DNA of 64,000 nt, from positions 124,001 through 188,000 of the forward strand of contig CAZDQF010000008.1 in NCBI GenBank assembly GCA_964507445.1, given 5' to 3'. Under the pieces are notes generated by a model, which worked only from the letters and a program-made list of their open reading frames with translations, was not told where the DNA came from and did no database searches. Source of the DNA: GCA-2683135 sp964507445. Lineage in GTDB: Bacteria > Planctomycetota > GCA-002687715. The position numbers and the translations under genes were made by a program. Shown here one piece after another: positions 26,139-32,923 of the stretch (its first letter is position 1; each line of letters starts with the position of its first letter).

Positions 26139-29048
26139 ATGCGTCCCACACCGACCTCTCCCCAGCCCCTGGAACTCGAGATCCGTCGCGGAGGGTTGGT
26201 CCGTAGTTTCCCGTTCTCCGGTCGCCTGTTCATGGGCGGCGGCGCGGAGGCCGATCTGCAGTTCGACGACCCTGGGCTGAGCCCGCGGCATTGTCGGCTG
26301 GAGGCCACTCCCAAGGGCGTCAAGATCACCGATCTGGGCAGCGGGAGCGGGACCTGGGTCAACGGCCGCGAGATTTCGCAAGTCCTGCTCAAGTGCGGTG
26401 ATGTGGCGGTCGCCGGCGAGGTCGAGCTTCGAGTCGTGGGCGTGCCAGCTGGTTCTCCCGCGGTCAGCGCAGCGGCCGGTCGCTCCCCGCTGCCGGCAGC
26501 CCCCGCGACCCGTCCGCCGGATTCCCGGCGCCCTGAGTCCGCGGGCACCGGCGGCGGTCGACCGGAGGCTAACGGAGAGAGACCAGACCCGATCCCGGAG
26601 CTGGCGAGCTCGCGGGCGCCTCGGGGCGGCGGGCGCCGGAGCGCCCCCGCCAGCTATCTGCCGACCATCGGCCTGGGAATGGCGGCGCTCGCCCTGGCTG
26701 TGTTCGTGTTCTTTCCGGGCGGCGGCGACGAGGACGCCGCGGCGGCGCTGTCGAGGGAGGCGCAGGCCTTTGAGGCAGAGGGCAACCTGCCCCGGGCTCT
26801 GGCGATCCTGGAACGCCTCCGGTCTCGTTATCCGGAGTCTGAGGCAGCCTCTCGGTCCCAGGCTCTCGCCACCTCCCTGACCGGGCGCATCCAGCAGCAG
26901 AGGGAGGCGGCGACGGCGTTCGGGGCCGTGCTCTCGAATCCGGAGATGACGACCTTCGAGATCGTGCGCGTCGAGCTGGAGGCGGTCGGGGCGCGCTTCG
27001 CCCCGGGGGTGACCCCAGCGGACGTGGAGGCCCAGGTGGCTCATGCACGGAGCCTGTTCGAGGACCGTGCCGATGGGTTCGTCCGCGGCGTGCGGACCAG
27101 GGCGTTGGCGCTGATCGAGGGGCGAGCCTACGGCGCGGCGCTTGACGTCCTCGCGGATGCGGAGGCGTCGGGACGGCTCTTCGGTCGATCTCGGGATGTG
27201 CTGGCCGCGACCCGGATGGGGATCGAGGATCAGGCGCGCCAGGTCTTCGGAGATGTCCTGCGGGAGATCGGCGGGCTGCCTCAGCGGGAAGCCCTGACCA
27301 AACTGAAGACCGTGAGCGTCCAGTTGGCCGGGACCGCTCACGAAGGACAGGTGCGTGCTCGCATCTCGCTCATGGAGGCGGCCCTCCAGCGAGGCGAGCC
27401 GGCGCCGGCCGCCGTGGCCGCGACTTCGAAGGCCCAGCCCGGGGCGGGTCCTGAGCGGGCTGAACCCGAGCTGCTGTCGGTCCTCGCGGAGGCGGAGGGG
27501 CTGATCAGTGAACGTCGTTTCGCCGCCGCCGTCCCTGCCCTGGAGCGGGTCCTGGAGCGCGTCACTGGGGCTCAGGCGCAGGAGTTGGGCCGGCGTCTGG
27601 AGCGCGTTCGCGCCATGGCCGATGTCATCGACCGCGTCGTCGAACGGGTGGATAAACGTCCCGGTGCGTTCCGGGAGATGAAGGTCGGTACGACGCTCAG
27701 GGGGCGTGTGGTCAGCGCGAGCCGGGAGAAGGTCACCCTGAGCCTCGGTCCTGGTGCTCGGGTGACGTGGACCTGGCGCCGGCTTCGATCAGACCAGTTC
27801 GAGAGCCTGGTCGTGCGCTCGGGGCTCGAAGGTCCGCCCTCCGTGGAGGCGGCGGCGATCATGCTGCAGATGGGCGATTCGGCCGGCGCGTTGCGACTCC
27901 TCGCGCGACGCTTCGAGGCGGAGCCCGGGCTGCGGGATCGGGTGAACGAATTAACGGCCAGCGCCCGTGGAGTGCTGACGCCGGAAGATGGCTTCCACCT
28001 GTATCGCGGCGACCTACTGACCCGGGAAGAGCTTGACGAGGCTGTGCTGGTCGCGCGCATGACGGAACTCGTCTCGCGTGTGACCGATGCTCCAGCCGGA
28101 CAGTGGGCCGGACCGGCGCAGGAGTTGGCGGGCCTGGGGCCTCGCGGCGAGCGTCGGTTGATGACGGCCTTGTCATCCCGACTGGAGGGCCTGAAGAATC
28201 GAGTGGACGCTCTCCCGGCGTTTCAGCCGCGGCGCCTCGGTGCGCTGCGGCGACAGTTGATGACGGAGCTGGACAAGCGTCGTGGCGCGGCCCTTCGCCT
28301 GATCTTCGACAAGACCCGCTACCCCTATCCTGATGCGCCCAACCAGGCCGAGGTCCAGGCGGAGGTTGACGCACTGGTCGACCAGGTGCGGGAGATCTGG
28401 GCCACACCGAGCCGCTATGTGATGGGCCGGGAGGAAGGGCTGGAGGCGCTCGTCGCGGACGGGGTCGAGGTCGCGCAGGCGCTGGAGGCTCGCGGCGGCG
28501 AGGTCCCGGAGGCGGCCCGCGTCCTTGACATCATGGACAAGCGCATCGCCATGGACAGCTACGACCCGGGCAACGGGGTCACGGCTCACTGGCGGTCCGT
28601 GCGTGAGCACAACGATCGGCTCCTGGAAGATGAGACCCTGACCGCGCCCGAGCGGGATTGCTACACGGCCACCAATAACTACCGCGTGATGATGGGTTTG
28701 CGTGCGGTCATGGCGGCTCCGGCCCTGGTGAAGGCTGCTCGAGATCACAGCCAGGAGATGAAGGACAAGGGCTACTTCGCGCATCGCTCACCGACGCCGG
28801 GACGAGAGACTCCGGGGCAGCGAGCGCAGCTCGCTGGTTGGGGAGGATCGGTGTCCGAGAACATCGCCCGTGGCCGGCCGGACGGATTCGCCGTGGTCGC
28901 CCAGTGGTGTCAGTCTTCCGGCCATCACCGGAACATCCTGGGCAAGCGCTGGACCCATCTCGGCGCGGGCAAGGCTCGGGACGGAGCGTTCTGGACCCAG
29001 AACTTCGGTGTGGGCCGGGCCAATCCGCCCCAACGGCGCGGGAAATGA
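26139..29048 (+). CDS. FHA domain, one membrane segment and C-terminal CAP/SCP domain protein
   Basis: This is a 969-residue protein. An FHA domain (about 12-100; FMGGGAEADLQF, SPRHCRLE, GTWVNG) should face the cytoplasm. A Pro/Arg-rich linker leads to one membrane segment (about 173-192). A long helical region (about 195-830) includes TPR-like stretches (EAQAFEAEGNLPRALAILER near 205). The C-terminal CAP domain (about 830-960) matches the YkwD type, with ARDHSQEMKDKGYFAHRSP, SENIARG and SSGHHRNILG. CAP domains act outside the cytoplasm and the key His and Glu residues are present. The start ATG 26139 has no strong ribosome-binding site. Linking a phosphothreonine reader to a CAP domain is unusual. 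The role is unknown. Confidence 0.8.
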   Translation: MRPTPTSPQPLELEIRRGGLVRSFPFSGRLFMGGGAEADLQFDDPGLSPRHCRLEATPKGVKITDLGSGSGTWVNGREISQVLLKCGDVAVAGEVELRVVGVPAGSPAVSAAAGRSPLPAAPATRPPDSRRPESAGTGGGRPEANGERPDPIPELASSRAPRGGGRRSAPASYLPTIGLGMAALALAVFVFFPGGGDEDAAAALSREAQAFEAEGNLPRALAILERLRSRYPESEAASRSQALATSLTGRIQQQREAATAFGAVLSNPEMTTFEIVRVELEAVGARFAPGVTPADVEAQVAHARSLFEDRADGFVRGVRTRALALIEGRAYGAALDVLADAEASGRLFGRSRDVLAATRMGIEDQARQVFGDVLREIGGLPQREALTKLKTVSVQLAGTAHEGQVRARISLMEAALQRGEPAPAAVAATSKAQPGAGPERAEPELLSVLAEAEGLISERRFAAAVPALERVLERVTGAQAQELGRRLERVRAMADVIDRVVERVDKRPGAFREMKVGTTLRGRVVSASREKVTLSLGPGARVTWTWRRLRSDQFESLVVRSGLEGPPSVEAAAIMLQMGDSAGALRLLARRFEAEPGLRDRVNELTASARGVLTPEDGFHLYRGDLLTREELDEAVLVARMTELVSRVTDAPAGQWAGPAQELAGLGPRGERRLMTALSSRLEGLKNRVDALPAFQPRRLGALRRQLMTELDKRRGAALRLIFDKTRYPYPDAPNQAEVQAEVDALVDQVREIWATPSRYVMGREEGLEALVADGVEVAQALEARGGEVPEAARVLDIMDKRIAMDSYDPGNGVTAHWRSVREHNDRLLEDETLTAPERDCYTATNNYRVMMGLRAVMAAPALVKAARDHSQEMKDKGYFAHRSPTPGRETPGQRAQLAGWGGSVSENIARGRPDGFAVVAQWCQSSGHHRNILGKRWTHLGAGKARDGAFWTQNFGVGRANPPQRRGK

Positions 29049-29213
29049 CCGCTCCCGCCTGGACCGGGTTGTCCCATGTGCCTCTCTCGCACGGTCTTGA
29101 GATTTTTGTTCGGAATCTTTTGACCTACCCCGTTTGGTGGGGTACTACTTGAGTGAGGACACCGCTCGTCGGTGTTTCTTGACAACTCGGCATCGGAGAA
29201 ATCCGATGCAGCA
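29049..29213 (+). promoter_or_regulatory. Leader region with two possible promoters before the riboswitch
   Basis: This non-coding stretch holds TTGACC at 29120-29125, followed by 17 bases and TACTAC, and a TTGACA at 29179-29184 with only a weak -10 (TCCGAT). A short hairpin TACCCC/GGGGTA spans 29126-29144. Either promoter could drive the riboswitch and sigma factor transcript; the sequence does not decide. Confidence 0.3.
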
Positions 29214-29317
29214 TCGCTGCACGAAATGGCAAACCGGTCGAGAGGCCGGGACGCAAAGCCAAGGGCCTTACCCGGGCAAGGAGCAAGGGAAGGCAGCCTG
29301 GCTATCGAAAGCAGGGA
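29214..29317 (+). ncRNA. Cyclic di-GMP-I (GEMM) riboswitch aptamer
   Basis: The RNA carries the conserved GEMM-I core: GGCAAACC, then stem CCGGUC/GGCCGG closed by a GAGA (GNRA) tetraloop at 29240-29243, then GGGACGCAAAGCC. P3 is closed by GCCUU (29265-29269) and AAGGC (29290-29294), followed by AGCC-UGGCUAUCG, equivalent to the AGC-GGGUUACCG end of the Vibrio Vc2 aptamer. P1 pairs CUGC-ACGA with UCGAAAGCAG. Both bases before CAAACC are G, as in c-di-GMP-selective aptamers; a cGAMP-selective variant is less likely but needs alignment. It lies 136 bases upstream of the sigma factor start, in a 405-bp intergenic region. Confidence 0.88.
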
Positions 29318-29330
29318 GAGCTGATCGCTT

Positions 29331-29371
29331 GCGGTCGACTTCCCATGTGTAGCGCGGGAATGGTCGGCCGC
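29331..29371 (+). terminator. Expression-platform hairpin of the c-di-GMP riboswitch
   Basis: GCGGTCGAC-TTCCC pairs with GGGAA-(TG)-GTCGGCCGC, a 14-bp stem with one G-T pair and a 2-base bulge, an 11-base loop, and then TCGTCGTTT. The left arm GCGGTC (29331-29336) can instead pair with GATCGC (29323-29328) right after P1, so the two structures exclude each other. This fits ligand-controlled termination, though the trailing T run is imperfect. Confidence 0.5.
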
Positions 29372-29452
29372 TCGTCGTTTATGGGCGAATCACACGCTGG
29401 CACCCGCGTTCGCCTGGCTCCCTCGCTTCAGATCAACGAGAGGAGACAGGTG

Positions 29453-30292
29453 ATGACGACGGCAACAGCGACGGGAACCGCGAGCAAGACCAGGACGACG
29501 AAGACCGAGCAGGGCACCATGGGTTTCGGTGAGCCTCCTGAGATCGAAGCGCTCTGGGTCGAGTACAAGAAGACCCGGGACCCGCTCCTTCGCAACAAGC
29601 TGATCGAGCGCTATCACCCGCTGGTGCGCTACATCAGCGAGCGCCTCCTCTCCACGCTGCCGCGCAGCATCGAGCTTGACGATCTGACCTCCGCCGGCCT
29701 GTTCGGGTTGATGGACGCCATCGACGGCTTTGACCTCACCCGCGGCATCAAGTTCAAGACCTACTGCACGACCCGCGTGCGTGGCTCAATCCTCGACGAG
29801 CTGCGCAGTCAGGACTGGGTGCCGCGCCTCGTTCGGCTCAAGGCCAACAAGATCTCCCGTGCGTGGAAGGCCCTGGAGGCCCGTCACGGCCGCGAACCCA
29901 CAGCCGTGGAGATGGCAGAAGAGTTGGAGATAAGCGTGGCCGAATTCCAGGCCATGTCCGAAGAGGCCAACCCGGTGACCATCTTCAGCCTCTCCGACAA
30001 GTTCGACGATTCGCAGTCGGACGGAGGGATGGAGAAGTCCGACGTCATCGCTGATCGTCGCACCGAGTCTCCGGTGGATTGCCTCAATCGTCGTGACGCC
30101 ATCGAGGTGATGACGCAGAATCTGGCGCAGAAGGAGAAGCGCATCGTCATCATGTACTACTACGAAGGGCTGACCATGAAGGAGATCGGTCGGATCCTCG
30201 ATCTCACCGAGTCACGGGTTTGTCAGATCCACTCGAACGTCATCGCCCGCCTGCGGGAACGGATCGCGCGCAAGAACGCGGCCGTCGCCTGA
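29453..30292 (+). CDS. RNA polymerase sigma factor of the WhiG/FliA (sigma-28) family
   Basis: This is a 279-residue group 3 sigma factor. Region 2 reads LVRYISERLLSTLPRSIELDDLTSAG through FDLTRGIKFKTYCTTRVRGS; the -10-recognition helix is intact. Region 3 follows (DWVPRLVRLKANKISRA). Region 4 reads KEKRIVIMYYYEGLTMKEIG with the helix-turn-helix LTESRVCQIHSNVIARLR. The family controls flagellar, sporulation-like or surface genes, depending on the organism. I chose ATG 29453 because GAGAGGAGACA precedes it. An in-frame ATG at 29345 lies inside the riboswitch hairpin loop and lacks a ribosome-binding site. No flagellar genes are in the window, so its regulon is unknown. Expression is probably controlled by the c-di-GMP riboswitch upstream. 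Confidence 0.92.
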   Translation: MTTATATGTASKTRTTKTEQGTMGFGEPPEIEALWVEYKKTRDPLLRNKLIERYHPLVRYISERLLSTLPRSIELDDLTSAGLFGLMDAIDGFDLTRGIKFKTYCTTRVRGSILDELRSQDWVPRLVRLKANKISRAWKALEARHGREPTAVEMAEELEISVAEFQAMSEEANPVTIFSLSDKFDDSQSDGGMEKSDVIADRRTESPVDCLNRRDAIEVMTQNLAQKEKRIVIMYYYEGLTMKEIGRILDLTESRVCQIHSNVIARLRERIARKNAAVA

Positions 30293-30321
30293 GCCCTGGC
30301 GACGCGCCGGAGACAGGTGCG

Positions 30322-30861
30322 GTGCGTTCCGTTGTCGTGCACTTGATGTCGTTGCCGCGGTGGGCCTTCGGGCTCGCCGCGGTAGCCGAGATCCTGTTCT
30401 TGTGGACCCTCTCGGCGCGCCCCGCTGGCGATGTCGGCGTCCCTTTGCCGGGCCCTTCCGGCAATCTGCTTCACGTCGTGAGCAACGCCGTCCTGGCTTG
30501 TCTCCTGTTGGGCGCCACGACCGTTCGGGGCGCCTCATGGAGGAACGCTCCATGCTGGCCTGGCCTGGGCGACCGAAGAGGTCAACTGGTCGGGCTCTTC
30601 ATCCTCTGCTGGGGCGTGATCGACGAAGCCCACCAGTTCTTTGTTCCGGGGAGGGTCTGCAGCGTCCTGGACGTGTCCGCGGACGCCCTGGGGGGGCTTC
30701 TCGTGCTGACGTGGCCCGGCTCGGGGCCGGGGAGATCGAGGAGGAGGGGGCCACCGGCGGCCATCTTCGTCGCCGCCGTGACAGTGGCCGTCTATGGCTG
30801 GCTGGAACGGCCGTTTCCTGACCGCCTTCTGGAGGATTTTCTCTCCAGGATCGCCGGGTAG
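30322..30861 (+). CDS. VanZ-like membrane protein
   Basis: This 179-residue protein has about four hydrophobic segments. Its VanZ core is HVVSNAVLACLLLGATT, then LFILCWGVIDEAHQFFVPGR with the hallmark DE.HQ...PGR, then DVSADALGGLLVLTW. VanZ-like proteins are widespread membrane proteins of unclear function; the name comes from teicoplanin resistance, which should not be assumed here. I prefer the GTG at 30322 with GGAG 9 bases upstream. ATG 30346 is the alternative. It begins 29 bp after the sigma factor stop on the same strand and may be co-transcribed with it. Confidence 0.75.
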   Translation: MRSVVVHLMSLPRWAFGLAAVAEILFLWTLSARPAGDVGVPLPGPSGNLLHVVSNAVLACLLLGATTVRGASWRNAPCWPGLGDRRGQLVGLFILCWGVIDEAHQFFVPGRVCSVLDVSADALGGLLVLTWPGSGPGRSRRRGPPAAIFVAAVTVAVYGWLERPFPDRLLEDFLSRIAG

Positions 30862-30934
30862 GGATAATAGCCAGCGTCTACCGCGTATGCTCAGGGCGTC
30901 TCCGTCCACCTGAGCGTCAGGGGACAGGGACCCG

Positions 30935-32923
30935 ATGGTCGGCATTACTCCCCCGCAGAGATTCATGACCCAGAACGCGCGCTCTCCGCTGATTTTCGTC
31001 ACGCTCGCTGCAGTGGTGTTCGGTGGCGGGTTGCTCATCGCCGAGCAGGCTCCCCCCGGTCGGATTCCACACCCGGCGAGGGACTTGCCTGGGTTGCTCC
31101 CTGACACCTGTGCGTTGCGGCTGGTGGTGGATGGCGGGCCCTGCGTGGAGCGGAGCGGCGACCTCGCGTTGGCGGACCTGCTCGCGGAACCTGAGGTCCG
31201 TACGTTCATGGCGCCCATCAGGGCGTCCGCCATGGGGTGGTTGCGGCAGTTCGATCCTCAGGTCCAGGAGTACCTGGGGATCAGCGTGGACGAAGCGCTG
31301 CAGCTGCTCAAGAACCGCATCGGAGTCGCCCTGTGCGGGTTGAACCCGCCGCTGGAGCCTGGCGGCCCTCCTGTACCTGATGCCGTCCTTACGCTGGAGT
31401 TCGAGGACGACATCGAGATGGTGCGTCGCCTCATGCACGCGCTGGAGGTGGCCGTGCTCGCCTGGGGCGATGGGCGCTTCACCGACGACACGGTGGCGGG
31501 GCTCCCTGTCCGGCGGTATGTCCCCGACCCGAAGCGACCTGGCACCCCCCCGGCCTGGTACCTCCTCGACGACAGGATGCTGCTCCTGGCGACGGACCGA
31601 GACACCCTCGAGGGGGTGATCACGCGAATGAAGAGCGGCGGGCGCGCTAACAGTCTGGCCGGATCCGAGACCTTCTCCGTCGTCCAACGTCAGGTCGTGG
31701 GCGCGGACTCCATCGTCGAGGTGTACGCGGATCTCAAGCGGCTGCGAGCGATGATGGAGCCCATGACCGGCGCGGAGGTCTGGAAGCCCCTGGAGTTGTT
31801 CGCCGTCGACCAGATCAAGGCCGTCGGTTACGGCCTGGCGTTGGATGGCAAGGGCCTGCGAGACCGGGCATTCGTCAAGTTGGACGATGGCCCTCTCCGT
31901 CGTGCGTTCGAAGGGGCGCCCGCCCCCAACGCCCACCAGGTTGTTCCGGCCTCCACCGGCTTCCTGGCGACCACCAACGTTGACCTCGGGCTGTTGTGGG
32001 GCCACGCGCAGGACGTCATCGCCAGGATGGAGCCGAGCGCGCACGGGCAGCTCCAGGATGCGCTGGCCGCCGCCGCGGATCGCATGGGCGCCAGCGTTGA
32101 GGGGGACATCCTGCCCAAGCTCGGGCCGGAGGTGTCGCTCGCGGCGTGGTGGCCTCAGAGAGCCTTGTATCCCGATCTCGGCCTGTTGATCCAGCTCCAG
32201 GATGCGGAGGCCTTCGAGCGGCTCCTGGCCAGCTCCCTCAGGTCCTTGGACGTCCCCACTTCGATCCAGGAGCACCGTGGGTTCGCCATCGCATCGCTGG
32301 ACATGGGCGAGCTCACCGCTGACCTCGAGCTGCCGCAGCGCCCAAGCTGGACCATCGTCGACGGCCGCCTGCTGGTCACGCTCTGGCCCCAGGCCGCGAA
32401 GAACTTCATCGATCAGGTCTCCGACGATGCGCCGAGCCTGGGTGCTGATCCGACGTTCGTGTCCGTCTTGTCGCGTCTGTCCGGACCCGATGGGGACGCC
32501 GGTCGTTCCGGCCTGGTGTGGCTGGATGTGAGAGGCGCTGCGGAGGCCCTCTGCGACAACGCCGTGCCCCTCGCTCAATCGTTGTTGCCTCCCGGGGAGG
32601 AGGTCCAGCTCGATTGGGCGGCGTTCCCCCACACGGCCACGGTGACCGAGCACCTGTTCGGGCTCGTGGGTACGACCCGTTGGATCGAGGAGGGCGTCCG
32701 GGTCGATTACTATTCGCCCACCGGTTACGCGGGGCCCTACGTGGTGGCGGTGGGTCTGGCCGCGTGGGTGCTGCTGGCGTCCGAGCAGGTGGAGCAGGCT
32801 CGGGAAGGGGAGGCCATGCGGGCTCGGGCGCTGGAGGGCGTCATCCCGTTCGAAGAACTGCCGCCGGTAGAGACCAAGCCCAAGACTCAAGGCGGCAAAG
32901 GCAAGAAGAAGGAGGACAAATGA
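30935..32923 (+). CDS. DUF3352-like exported protein, paralogue 1
   Basis: This is a 662-residue protein. An N-terminal membrane/signal segment (SPLIFVTLAAVVFGGGLLIA, about 17-36) leads to a large region that looks like DUF3352. The landmarks are alternating DLGLLIQLQDAEAFERLL-type units, VDGRLLVTLWPQAAKNFIDQ near 487 and LVWLDVRGAAEAL near 528. A hydrophobic stretch near 600 (VVAVGLAAWVLLAS) and a Lys-rich tail (KTQGGKGKKKEDK) close it. Function is unknown. GGGACAGGGA upstream supports the start; MTQ at 30965 is an alternative. It overlaps the next gene by ATGA and shares clear similarity with it (for example KLGPEVSLAAWWPQRA here and QLGPEYAFYASWPRSA there), so the two arose by tandem duplication. 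Confidence 0.6.
   Translation: MVGITPPQRFMTQNARSPLIFVTLAAVVFGGGLLIAEQAPPGRIPHPARDLPGLLPDTCALRLVVDGGPCVERSGDLALADLLAEPEVRTFMAPIRASAMGWLRQFDPQVQEYLGISVDEALQLLKNRIGVALCGLNPPLEPGGPPVPDAVLTLEFEDDIEMVRRLMHALEVAVLAWGDGRFTDDTVAGLPVRRYVPDPKRPGTPPAWYLLDDRMLLLATDRDTLEGVITRMKSGGRANSLAGSETFSVVQRQVVGADSIVEVYADLKRLRAMMEPMTGAEVWKPLELFAVDQIKAVGYGLALDGKGLRDRAFVKLDDGPLRRAFEGAPAPNAHQVVPASTGFLATTNVDLGLLWGHAQDVIARMEPSAHGQLQDALAAAADRMGASVEGDILPKLGPEVSLAAWWPQRALYPDLGLLIQLQDAEAFERLLASSLRSLDVPTSIQEHRGFAIASLDMGELTADLELPQRPSWTIVDGRLLVTLWPQAAKNFIDQVSDDAPSLGADPTFVSVLSRLSGPDGDAGRSGLVWLDVRGAAEALCDNAVPLAQSLLPPGEEVQLDWAAFPHTATVTEHLFGLVGTTRWIEEGVRVDYYSPTGYAGPYVVAVGLAAWVLLASEQVEQAREGEAMRARALEGVIPFEELPPVETKPKTQGGKGKKKEDK

Noticed and set aside
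29345..29452. Upstream ATG extending the sigma factor by 36 residues
   Set aside because: It lies inside the loop of the riboswitch expression-platform hairpin and has no ribosome-binding site, while ATG 29453 has GAGAGGAGACA.
29453..30292. Flagellar regulon next to the FliA/WhiG-like sigma factor
   Set aside because: No flagellar structural or anti-sigma FlgM-like gene is found anywhere in the window, so a flagellar role is not claimed.
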